A stretch of DNA of 64,000 nucleotides. It comes from Flavobacteriales bacterium. GTDB taxonomy: Bacteria; Bacteroidota; Bacteroidia; Flavobacteriales_F; PHOS-HE28. Below are positions 44,946 to 52,406 of the stretch, piece after piece. Numbering within the stretch: the stretch's first letter is position 1; each line of letters begins with the position of its first letter. The notes below the pieces were generated by a model, which saw only the letters and a list, made by a program, of their open reading frames with translations, made no database searches and was not told the DNA's origin. The DNA is taken from assembly GCA_024103275.1 (NCBI GenBank), contig JAGFIV010000050.1:1-64000 (forward strand). The letters are read 5' to 3'. The translations under genes were made by a program, and so were the position numbers.

Positions 44946-46277
44946 ATGAATGTTCTACTGATCGGCGGCGGAGGACGCGAGCATGCGTTGGCCTGGAAAC
45001 TGGCCCAGAGCTCGATGTTGGACGAATTGTATGTGACCCCTGGCAACCCGGGCACCATGCGGCACGGGCGCAATGTGCCATTGGACCTGGACGACCCGCG
45101 GGCCTTGCGGCAGCTGATCATCGACAAACGGATCCGCATGGTGGTGGTGGGCCCGGAAGCCCCGCTGGCCGGCGGGCTGCACGACCGCATCGCGGCGGAC
45201 CCGCAGCTCAAGGACCTGGTGACCGTGATCGGCCCGGTTGCCGCCGGCGCGAGGCTGGAGGGCAGCAAGGAATTCGCCAAGGAGTTCATGATCCGGCACA
45301 ACATCCCCACGGCGGCCTTCCGCGCCTTCGGCCGGGACCAGCTTCCCGAGGCGATCGCCCAGCTGGACCACATGGAAAGCCCGTATGTGATCAAGGCGGA
45401 CGGGCTGGCACAAGGCAAGGGCGTGGTGATCACCTCCGACCGGCAGGAAGCGGAACGCGTGCTGAAGGACATGTTGGGCGGCAATGCGCTCGGACATGCC
45501 GCCGACCGCGTGCTCCTGGAACAGCACCTGTCGGGCACCGAGGTCTCCGCATTCCTGATCACCGATGGGCAAGCCTTCAAGATGTTGCCTTCCGCCAAGG
45601 ATTACAAACGGATCGGCGATGGCGATACCGGGCCCAACACCGGCGGCATGGGCGCGGTATCCCCGGTACCCTTTGCCACCAAGGAGTTCATGGCCAAGGT
45701 GCACGACCGCATCGCACTGCCCACCATCCGCGGGCTGCACAGCGAGGGCATCCCCTACCAGGGATTCCTGTTCCTGGGCCTGATCAATGTGGACGGCGAC
45801 CCCTTCCTGATCGAGTACAACGTGCGGCTGGGCGACCCGGAGGCACAGGTGATCTTGCCGCGCCTGCGCAGTGACCTGATGGACCTGTTCGAGGGGATTG
45901 CCACCGGTACGCTGAGTGAACGCCATGTGGACGTGGACGGCCGTGCATGCGTCAGCGTGGTGCTTGCCTCGGAGGGCTATCCGGGGAAATACGCCACGGG
46001 CAAGCCCATCGTGGGCCTGGACCTGGTGCAGGGCGCCCACGTGTTCCAGGCCGGCACGGCCGAGGAAGGCGGCCGGCTCGTCACCCATGGCGGCCGTGTG
46101 CTATGCGTGACCGCCTTCGGGAAAGACATTGAACATGCGATCCTGAACGCTTACACCAACACGGCCCTCATCGATTTCGAGGGCAAGACGCACCGCAGCG
46201 ACATCGGGCACGACCTGCTGCGCGATCCGGCCTCCAAGGGAGGCGGGGGCTCCGGCGTGAAGCTCGGCGTCAAATGA
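44946..46277 (+). CDS. purD: Phosphoribosylamine-glycine ligase (GAR synthetase)
   Basis: Second step of purine synthesis: joins glycine to 5-phosphoribosylamine with ATP. 443 aa. It begins MNVLLIGGGGREHALAWKLA, then VVGPEAPLAGGL, SKEFAKEFM, IKADGLAQGKGVVI, the ATP-grasp LLEQHLSGTEVSAFLITDG, the DGDTGPNTGGMGAVSP loop, and YNVRLGDPEAQVILPRL. The ATG at 44946 is the family start; the frame's earlier ATG adds seven unsupported residues. TCCTTTGTAC about 20 bases upstream may be a weak -7 element. It ends overlapping a small convergent gene by 8 bases. Confidence 0.95.
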   Translation: MNVLLIGGGGREHALAWKLAQSSMLDELYVTPGNPGTMRHGRNVPLDLDDPRALRQLIIDKRIRMVVVGPEAPLAGGLHDRIAADPQLKDLVTVIGPVAAGARLEGSKEFAKEFMIRHNIPTAAFRAFGRDQLPEAIAQLDHMESPYVIKADGLAQGKGVVITSDRQEAERVLKDMLGGNALGHAADRVLLEQHLSGTEVSAFLITDGQAFKMLPSAKDYKRIGDGDTGPNTGGMGAVSPVPFATKEFMAKVHDRIALPTIRGLHSEGIPYQGFLFLGLINVDGDPFLIEYNVRLGDPEAQVILPRLRSDLMDLFEGIATGTLSERHVDVDGRACVSVVLASEGYPGKYATGKPIVGLDLVQGAHVFQAGTAEEGGRLVTHGGRVLCVTAFGKDIEHAILNAYTNTALIDFEGKTHRSDIGHDLLRDPASKGGGGSGVKLGVK

Positions 46278-46455
46278 ACTCGTTCCGTTCCTTCGCGCGC
46301 CGCGTGTAGCGCTTTTCCCAGTACAGCCAATACAGCATGCCGAACACCAGCACGACGGTAATGGCGATGGGGATGCCCCACTGGGGTTTCGAGATCAGGC
46401 CGAAGGACCACTGCAGGAAATGGCCGATGCCGAAGAAAACGTCCGTGGAACTCAT
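46270..46455 (-). CDS. Small single-pass membrane protein
   Basis: 61 aa: MSSTDVFFGIGHFLQWSFGL, a short amphipathic start, then one membrane helix (IPIAITVVLVFGMLYWLYW) and a basic tail (EKRYTRRAKERNEFI) that should face the cytoplasm. A perfect TATATTTG box lies 24 bases upstream, which supports expression. I do not recognise the function. Its end overlaps the purD end by 8 bases. Confidence 0.75.
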   Translation of the reverse strand: MSSTDVFFGIGHFLQWSFGLISKPQWGIPIAITVVLVFGMLYWLYWEKRYTRRAKERNEFI

Positions 46456-46479
46456 GGAAGGAATGGCGTTGTGGAACGG

Positions 46480-46487
46480 CAAATATA
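46480..46487 (-). promoter_or_regulatory. -7 box (TATATTTG) of the 61-aa membrane protein
   Basis: Exact TAnnTTTG on the minus strand. The remaining 270 bases up to 46758 show no gene; a weaker TACCTTGT at 46675 could serve the next plus-strand gene. Confidence 0.6.
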
Positions 46488-46758
46488 AAGGCGGCCGCCA
46501 ATGGCGACCCCCTGCGGCATCTGCCCGTGGCCGGTGTTCAACCCCAACGTGTTGAAGCATGCGGGCAGGTCCGCCAAACAGGCTTCCGGCCGCATTCCTG
46601 CATGCAGCCCCCCGCCCGGGTCTTTCGGCGCAGGCCGATGCCGTGCCGGCAACCCCGTCTCACAGGCATCATGCTACCTTGTGCCGGGGCCGGCACCATG
46701 GTCCGGCGCGGGTTGACCAAGTGAAGGATGGCCCGCCTGCCCCATCCGATCCCTACGT

Positions 46759-47766
46759 ATGCTGACCGCATTCTTCCGGCAAGACCGCCCCACCGCCTTC
46801 CTGCCCCTTCCCCTGCTGGTCCTTCTTCTGTGGCCCGGCGCCGGGAGCGGGGGTGATCCTTCCTTTCTGCCGGTGGAAGGGATCATGGGCCAGGTCGTGG
46901 CCGGCATGCCGCTCTATGCCCCGCTGGCCGCCCTGTTCACCGCCTTGCCCTGGGCCACCCTGCCAATGGGCCTGGTGCTGGCCTTGTGGCTGGCCCATGG
47001 GTTATGCCAAATGGCCAACGATTGCGAGCTCCACGAACGGCGGAACCGCCTGCCTGCCCTGTCCGTTATATTGCTCCTGGCCTTGATGCCCTTCGGGTTG
47101 CTGCCCGATGCCGCCCTGCTGGGCATGTGCATCGTGGTATGGGCGCTCACGCGTGCATGGACTTCCGTCGGGAAGGCCCAGATCGGCTCGGCACTCTTCG
47201 ATGCGGGCCTGCTGCTGGGGCTGGCCAGCCTGGTGTACCTGCCCTATGCCTTCCTCACCGTGGTGGTCTGGGCCACGCTGGCCGTCACGCGCCCATTCCG
47301 GCTTCGCGAATATGTGCTCCCGCTCGCGGGCCTGGCCGGGATGCTGGTGGTCGGCTGGGGCGCGGTCCACTTCATTTCCCCTTCTTCCTGGGACCCTGCC
47401 GCCTCCATGCACTATCCCGCAGGGGCAACCCCGCCGAAGGCGGCCCACTGGATGTACCGCGTGGTCCTGTGGGCGGTGCTCTCCGTGCTGGCCGTGGCCA
47501 CGGTGATCGCCTTCGCCTCGGTCTATGCCCGCAGCGTGATGCGGGAAAAGAACATCCGGGCCTCCTTCCTGGCCTTTGCCTTTGCCTGTGGCCTGCTGGC
47601 GCTGTTCGCCTGGTGGCTGGACGACCGGGTCCCGCCGGTGCTGCTGGCCGCACCCGGGGCCGTGCTGCTCGCCTACCCCTTGCTGCAGGCCCGTAAGCCC
47701 GCGTGGGCCGATGCGGGGCTCTGGTGCCTGTTGTTGCTGGCCTGCTGGGCGCGCTGGGCGGGGTGA
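46759..47766 (+). CDS. Polytopic membrane protein, DUF6427-like
   Basis: 335 aa, nearly all hydrophobic, with about eight to ten membrane helices. The start MLTAFFRQDRPTAFLPLPLLV resembles the short basic-aromatic leader of the DUF6427 family of Bacteroidota (assignment from memory, moderate). A charged loop CELHERRNRLPA near 95 and FRLREYVLPLAG near 185 are the only polar stretches of note, and DDRVPP follows helix eight. No transport or enzyme motif. It lies just upstream of purQ in the same direction; purQ has its own promoter box overlapping the space after this stop. Confidence 0.7.
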   Translation: MLTAFFRQDRPTAFLPLPLLVLLLWPGAGSGGDPSFLPVEGIMGQVVAGMPLYAPLAALFTALPWATLPMGLVLALWLAHGLCQMANDCELHERRNRLPALSVILLLALMPFGLLPDAALLGMCIVVWALTRAWTSVGKAQIGSALFDAGLLLGLASLVYLPYAFLTVVVWATLAVTRPFRLREYVLPLAGLAGMLVVGWGAVHFISPSSWDPAASMHYPAGATPPKAAHWMYRVVLWAVLSVLAVATVIAFASVYARSVMREKNIRASFLAFAFACGLLALFAWWLDDRVPPVLLAAPGAVLLAYPLLQARKPAWADAGLWCLLLLACWARWAG

Positions 47767-47768
47767 GC

Positions 47769-47776
47769 TAACTTCG
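47769..47776 (+). promoter_or_regulatory. -7 box (TAACTTCG) of purQ
   Basis: TAACTTCG followed by CGCC, starting 3 bases after the stop of the upstream membrane protein and 38 bases before the purQ ATG. The same octamer serves ftsX. Confidence 0.5.
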
Positions 47777-47814
47777 CGCCGCGTATCACAGCAACAGCGC
47801 AGCCATCCTTGATC

Positions 47815-48504
47815 ATGAAGTTCGGCATCGTCACTTTCCCGGGATCCAATTGCGATGATGACATGGCCCATGCCGTGGAGGCCGTGACCCAGCGGCCCGT
47901 GGAACGGCTGTGGCACAAGGACCACGACCTTCGCGGATGCGACATGGTGCTGCTGCCCGGCGGTTTCTCCTACGGCGATTACCTGCGCAGCGGCGCCATC
48001 GCGCGCTTCTCGCCCATCATGCAGGAAGTGGTGGCCCATGCCCGCAAGGGAGGATTGGTCCTCGGGGTGTGCAACGGGTTCCAGGTCCTGTGCGAGGCAG
48101 GGCTTCTTCCCGGTGCCCTGCTGCACAACGAAAACCGGAAGTTCGTGTGCCGCAACACCTGGATACGGCCCGCGTCGCGGAACACGGTGCTGACGGCAGG
48201 GCTGAAGGACAAGGCGCTGCGCATCCCCATCGCGCACGGCGAGGGGCGCTACCATGCCGACGGCGACACGCTGAAGGCGCTGAACGACGGGGACCAGGTG
48301 CTGTTCCATTACTGCGACCGGGAAGGCCGCCTGAAGGAGGAATCGAACCCCAACGGCAGCGTGGAGAACATCGCCGGGGTGTGCAATGCAGGCCGCAACG
48401 TCTTCGGCATGATGCCCCACCCCGAGCGCGCGGCCGACCCGCTACTGGGCAATACCGACGGGCGTTTGCTGTTCGAGTCGCTGTTGCAGGGGGCCTTGGC
48501 CTGA
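47815..48504 (+). CDS. purQ: Phosphoribosylformylglycinamidine synthase, glutaminase subunit
   Basis: Provides ammonia from glutamine for the fourth step of purine synthesis. 229 aa. MKFGIVTFPGSNCDDD start, LLPGGFSYGDYLR oxyanion region, nucleophile Cys in LGVCNGFQVL, and His-Glu of the triad in MMPHPERA near the C-terminus. A TTG six bases earlier is possible but the ATG matches the family. The PurL partner is not in the window, so it is the separate-subunit form. Its last 63 bases overlap the convergent CotH gene on the other strand. Confidence 0.95.
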   Translation: MKFGIVTFPGSNCDDDMAHAVEAVTQRPVERLWHKDHDLRGCDMVLLPGGFSYGDYLRSGAIARFSPIMQEVVAHARKGGLVLGVCNGFQVLCEAGLLPGALLHNENRKFVCRNTWIRPASRNTVLTAGLKDKALRIPIAHGEGRYHADGDTLKALNDGDQVLFHYCDREGRLKEESNPNGSVENIAGVCNAGRNVFGMMPHPERAADPLLGNTDGRLLFESLLQGALA

Positions 48505-50511
48505 CAGGCCCGAAGGGCGGAACACCGCCACGAGCTGGCGGTCCGAACGGGGTTCCAGGACCAGTTCGGCGGAAGCATCCTCCATCCCTTTCCATCCCGC
48601 GAATTCCATCCCTTCCCGGGCGATGGCATGCACGTGGAGCGGGACCCCGTCGAACACCTCCATCGTTTTCCGGCGGCCGGTGAGCGCCAGTTCCTCCACC
48701 GCTACCCGGCCGGCCCCGGCCGGTTCCACCTGCACGGTAAGCGTATGCAGCCGGTGGCGGCCCTGTTCGGCGAGCTGCCTGAGCAATGGCCCGGCCCTTC
48801 CGGTGATGTGGTCGCGCAAGGCGGCAATGCCGTCGCCGGGCGAAACCATGGGCATTTGGTCCCGCCAGCGCCGGTGGTCCAGCTCCATCAGGCGGCGGTT
48901 GCGCGCATACAGCGAGTCGGCCACCGGCAACGCTTGGTCCGGGCTGAATGTGGTGGCGCACAGCGCCGCCATGCGGGCCAGGAGCCGTTCGCCGAGGGCG
49001 GGATGGTCCAAGATCGCGCGCAGGAAGGGTGCTTCCGGGACCATTGCGCCCGTCATCCGTTGGACCGTGCGGTCCGCGGGCGGGGCCCACAGGTCCATGT
49101 CGTACAGCACCCAGCGCCACCGGCCCCCGGGCTGCATGGGCCTCCAGGCCCGGACGTTCATCTCATGGTCCGCCCGCCCGGTCCACAGGTCGAAGCAGGC
49201 CAGTTCCACCAGGCTTTCCACGTCCATCAGCCGGTCCAAGCTGTCGATGGCGATACCCCGTTTCAGGGCCTCCAGGGCCTTCAGGTATCCCTTGGCGCTG
49301 CCTTTCACCGCCACGGCGGCCGGGCCTTCCACGATCTCCACGGGCGCGCCCTCGTTCAGGCTCCGCAGCCATTCAGCACCCTTGGCCGGCATGGCGCGGT
49401 ACAACCCCTGGAAGTCGCCGTTGAGGTACAAGGGCACGGCCGATGCCGGTTGCACCTCCAGCCGGTCCCCGCTGCGGCGCACCATCTCACCGATGAAGGC
49501 ATTGCGCAGGAAGGCGTTCGGCGAGGCATCGGCCCTCAAGGTGACATGACGCCAGGGCGTACCGTCCGGCAGGCAGACTGGGGAAGTGCCTTGGAACCGG
49601 TCGCGCACGGAGAGCTTGAAATTGCGTTTCGGCAAGCTGCGGGAACCGCTTCCCGCAATGGCCATCCCCACGGGGAAAAGCTTTCCGTCATGCTGCACCC
49701 ATGCTTGCCGCTGCCAAGCCTTTCCCTTGCGCGCATGGTTGCCGTTGGCGGTGTCCGCGATCCCGTCCGGGCCTTGCCAATCCTGGGGAGCGATCACCAG
49801 GGCCCAGCAGCTGTCGGCCAAGGCGGGCATCCACACGGCTTCCCTGCTGGATACCGCATCGGCGGCGTATGCACGCGCACGCACCACCAGGCCCGGCGGC
49901 AGGGACAGTGGCCCCGTGTAGCGCTCCGCGTCCGGACCCGCCTCCGTTCCGTCCGTGGTGTACCTGATCTCCGCATGATCGGGGCCGCTAATGGCGAGGA
50001 GGCCGTTCCGCTCCGCGAATGCGGGCATGGGCAACAAGCGGCCCAGGATGCTTCCATTCGCCATCCCCGGGGTGGGCTCGGGCGCAAAGCCCCAGTCGCG
50101 GCTGCCATCGGTGGCCCGCCCCATGGAAACGCCGGGAGGCAGGGCGGGCCAACGGAACAGGTCGAGCACCCGCTCCCCGTCCGGGGCCACCAACAGCAAG
50201 GTCCCGCCGTCCCTGGGCAGTTTCAGGGGGATGCTTTCCGGACCGCCATGGGGATCGCACCACAAGACCCGGTGTCCCCCCGGTCCGATCTCCATACCCA
50301 CGGGGATGCGGGCGATGCGCATGCCCAAGGCCAGGATATGGCCGCCCAGGTCTACGCGACCGGTCCCGGCATTGTAAAGCTCCACCCAGTCACCATGGAC
50401 GCCCTTGCCGTCCGTCCCCGCCGTGCGCGCACATTGCAGTTCGTTGATCAACACCTGGCCATGGACGGCCCCGCCGAAAAGAAGGCAGGTCAAGGGAAGC
50501 CACTGGCGCAT
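48442..50511 (-). CDS. Exported lamin-tail / CotH kinase family protein
   Basis: 689 aa with a signal peptide (MRQWLPLTCLLFGGAVHGQ). A lamin-tail domain comes first (VLINELQCA, GDWVELYNAGTGRVDLGGH), then a chitobiase-like segment (ISGPDHAEIRYTTDGTE). The CotH kinase-like domain follows: GSGSRSLPKRNFKLSVRD, the NAFIGEMVRR segment, VPLYLNGDFQGLYRAM, and WRWVLYDMDLW with the acidic metal-site-like D-M-D. A beta domain ends the protein (AGKGRV-like EPAGAGRVAV, EFAGWKG). CotH proteins include protein kinases of spore coats; in Bacteroidota they are exported and of unknown substrate. No clear T9SS C-terminal domain. The 3' end lies inside purQ antisense. Confidence 0.83.
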   Translation of the reverse strand: MRQWLPLTCLLFGGAVHGQVLINELQCARTAGTDGKGVHGDWVELYNAGTGRVDLGGHILALGMRIARIPVGMEIGPGGHRVLWCDPHGGPESIPLKLPRDGGTLLLVAPDGERVLDLFRWPALPPGVSMGRATDGSRDWGFAPEPTPGMANGSILGRLLPMPAFAERNGLLAISGPDHAEIRYTTDGTEAGPDAERYTGPLSLPPGLVVRARAYAADAVSSREAVWMPALADSCWALVIAPQDWQGPDGIADTANGNHARKGKAWQRQAWVQHDGKLFPVGMAIAGSGSRSLPKRNFKLSVRDRFQGTSPVCLPDGTPWRHVTLRADASPNAFLRNAFIGEMVRRSGDRLEVQPASAVPLYLNGDFQGLYRAMPAKGAEWLRSLNEGAPVEIVEGPAAVAVKGSAKGYLKALEALKRGIAIDSLDRLMDVESLVELACFDLWTGRADHEMNVRAWRPMQPGGRWRWVLYDMDLWAPPADRTVQRMTGAMVPEAPFLRAILDHPALGERLLARMAALCATTFSPDQALPVADSLYARNRRLMELDHRRWRDQMPMVSPGDGIAALRDHITGRAGPLLRQLAEQGRHRLHTLTVQVEPAGAGRVAVEELALTGRRKTMEVFDGVPLHVHAIAREGMEFAGWKGMEDASAELVLEPRSDRQLVAVFRPSGLSGQGPLQQRLEQQTPVGIAQ

Positions 50512-50705
50512 GCAGCCAAATTAGGCCACTTCGCCCATGGCCGGCGACGAAGCGGCAGGTCCCTTTTCAACCGTGGTGGACGCCGCAAGATCCCGCACCG
50601 CCGGCAGTGGCGCCACCGATGTGTCGTTCCGAACGGCTTGCATGGCGATGCCGACCCTTGATGGCCCGCCGGCTCCGTGTTGGCCAAAGATCATTCCTTC
50701 AGGAA

Positions 50706-50719
50706 GGGGTATACACCCC
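50706..50719. promoter_or_regulatory. Near-palindrome in the CotH/T9SS divergent region
   Basis: GGGGTATACACCCC is symmetric except at two central positions. The inverted half TATACCCC occurs again at 50809-50816, just before the ATG of the T9SS protein. It could be an operator. The rest of 50512-50820 shows nothing else beyond the TACATTTG box at 50796. Confidence 0.3.
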
Positions 50720-50795
50720 AGGATCGCATGGCCCACATCAGGCATGGATGAGGCGGCATCATGTAAAACGGGTAAGTGGGGCACGGGTTTGCTGC

Positions 50796-50803
50796 TACAT
50801 TTG
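50796..50803 (+). promoter_or_regulatory. -7 box (TACATTTG) of the 457-aa T9SS protein
   Basis: Exact TAnnTTTG followed by GTGC, 17 bases before the ATG. Confidence 0.6.
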
Positions 50804-50820
50804 GTGCATATACCCCAACC

Positions 50821-52194
50821 ATGCGCCACATTACCATTCTCTCGGCCTGCTTGCTCCTTCACCCCATTTTCGCGCAACAGATCACCAATGTCACGGTCCA
50901 GCCCAGCCCCCTGCATGCGTGCGTTCCGATCACGTTCACCATTTCCGGCACCAGCGCGGGCGGCCTGGCGGTCGATTTCGTTGAATCCAACTTCGGGGAG
51001 ACCTCGGTTGCCTTGACGCTGACGGTGACCACCGGGCCGGGTTCCTCGCCGTACAGCACCCAGCTGGGCCCCTATACGGCCTTGAGCGAGGGCGAATACG
51101 CACTGGTCTTCAAGCTGAAGCGGAACGGCAACATCACCTCCACATGGACAGGCACGTTGACGGTGCTGGCCCCGGTGCTTCCCAACATGGGCGATCCGAC
51201 CAGCATCAATGTATGCCCGAACGACCCCCCGTTCCTGTTGCTGTCCCGGTTGAACGGCAACCCGGATCCCGGTGGTTCCTGGTTGAGCCCGGCCGTACAA
51301 ACGGTGCCTGATGGCATGTTCTATCCGGGAACGAGCTTAGAAGGGAGCTACATGTACTACATCGAGATGCCTGCGCCGTGTGAGACGCAGTTCCAGACCC
51401 TTTCCATCACGTATTTGCCCAACAACACCGCCGGCCTGGACGGCACGGCAACACTTTGCCCCCTTCCGGGAGGTGCGCCGGTCGACCTCTCGCAATACCT
51501 CGGCGGGAGCCCGGACCCCGGCGGGACCTGGAGCGGCCCGAACACGACGGGGATCTTCATCCCGGGGGTAAGCCCGGCGGGTGATTATGTGTACCAGGTG
51601 GCGGGCATTCCGCCTTGCCCGGACCCCACCGCCACGGTGACGGTGGTGGCCGCCACGCCCAACGAAGCCGGTACCGGAAGCGAGGCGGTATTCTGCTTCG
51701 ATGAGACCGCCGCCCTGATGACACCGTACATCACCGGGGCCCAGACCACGGGCCTTTGGTATGACCCCTCCGGTACGCCGGTAGCCTATTTCGTCAACCC
51801 GATCGACGTATCCACCTCCGGCCCCGGTGAGTACGCATACATCGTGGACACCCCGCCGTGCCCGGCCGATACGGCCTACGTAACGGTGACCTTGGACGGG
51901 CCGCCTTGCACGCTGGGGATCGGGCAAGCGGACCTGCGATCCCCTTCCCTGCACATCATGCCCAACCCGGCCAGCGGCCTGGCCATGGTGGAAGTGGAAC
52001 GGGCGGATGTCCGGCAAGGGCTTTCGATCATCGTCACGGATGCGGGGGGACGGGTGGTCCTTCGCGAAGCATTGCCAGCGGCGACGAACATCCGGCAAGC
52101 GTTGGACCTGTCCTCCCTTGCTGGTGGCGTGTACACGGTCCGCATCCTGGGCGATGCCACCTTCCCGGCCCGTCGCCTCATCGTGCAGCAATAG
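50821..52194 (+). CDS. Secreted protein with type IX secretion C-terminal domain
   Basis: 457 aa. MRHITILSACLLLHPIFAQ is the signal peptide. Residues about 20-125 form a beta-sandwich (ITNVTVQPSPLHACVPITFT, EGEYALVFKLKRNG). Three to four Ig-like units follow, each opening with a cysteine and ending GSYMYYIE, GDYVYQVAG or GEYAYIVDT before a P-C pair, the gliding-type repeat seen in Bacteroidota surface proteins. The C-terminal sorting domain is textbook: MPNPASGLAMVEVE, SIIVTDAGGRVVLRE, LSSLAGGVYTVRIL and a final basic RRLIVQQ. Ends 3 bases from a convergent small gene. Function unknown. Confidence 0.85.
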   Translation: MRHITILSACLLLHPIFAQQITNVTVQPSPLHACVPITFTISGTSAGGLAVDFVESNFGETSVALTLTVTTGPGSSPYSTQLGPYTALSEGEYALVFKLKRNGNITSTWTGTLTVLAPVLPNMGDPTSINVCPNDPPFLLLSRLNGNPDPGGSWLSPAVQTVPDGMFYPGTSLEGSYMYYIEMPAPCETQFQTLSITYLPNNTAGLDGTATLCPLPGGAPVDLSQYLGGSPDPGGTWSGPNTTGIFIPGVSPAGDYVYQVAGIPPCPDPTATVTVVAATPNEAGTGSEAVFCFDETAALMTPYITGAQTTGLWYDPSGTPVAYFVNPIDVSTSGPGEYAYIVDTPPCPADTAYVTVTLDGPPCTLGIGQADLRSPSLHIMPNPASGLAMVEVERADVRQGLSIIVTDAGGRVVLREALPAATNIRQALDLSSLAGGVYTVRILGDATFPARRLIVQQ

Positions 52195-52197
52195 GAA

Positions 52198-52347
52198 TCA
52201 CAGGGCGTTGCGCGTCACCCAATACCGGTAGGCCACCAAGGCTTGGCGGGCCCTGCCCAAGCGGGACAGGTCCCGGTGCCATTGGTTGGGCAGCACCGCG
52301 CGGTTGATGGCCGCCAGCACGCGGAATGCCCGTTTGCGCAAGGTCAT
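52198..52347 (-). CDS. Small conserved-looking basic protein (49 aa)
   Basis: MTLRKRAFRVLAAINRAVLP, then NQWHRDLSRLGRARQALVAYRYWVTRNAL: basic, one or two helices, no export signal. It resembles a small Flavobacteriales protein of unknown function that I recall with an ...A.V.YRYWVT...L ending, moderate confidence. A perfect TATCTTTG box lies 46 bases upstream, so the longer TTG-started frame, which begins inside that box, is unlikely. It lies directly downstream of dnaG on the same strand. Confidence 0.65.
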   Translation of the reverse strand: MTLRKRAFRVLAAINRAVLPNQWHRDLSRLGRARQALVAYRYWVTRNAL

Positions 52348-52392
52348 TGGACGGAGATGGCGGCCTGCCGGACCACGGCTGCGGCCCACGAC

Positions 52393-52400
52393 CAAAGATA
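52393..52400 (-). promoter_or_regulatory. -7 box (TATCTTTG) of the 49-aa protein
   Basis: Exact TAnnTTTG on the minus strand in the short gap after the dnaG stop. Confidence 0.55.
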
Positions 52401-52406
52401 GGCGGG

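Noticed and set aside
44860-45600. Minus-strand frames over purD
   Set aside because: Shadows of purD without recognisable domains.
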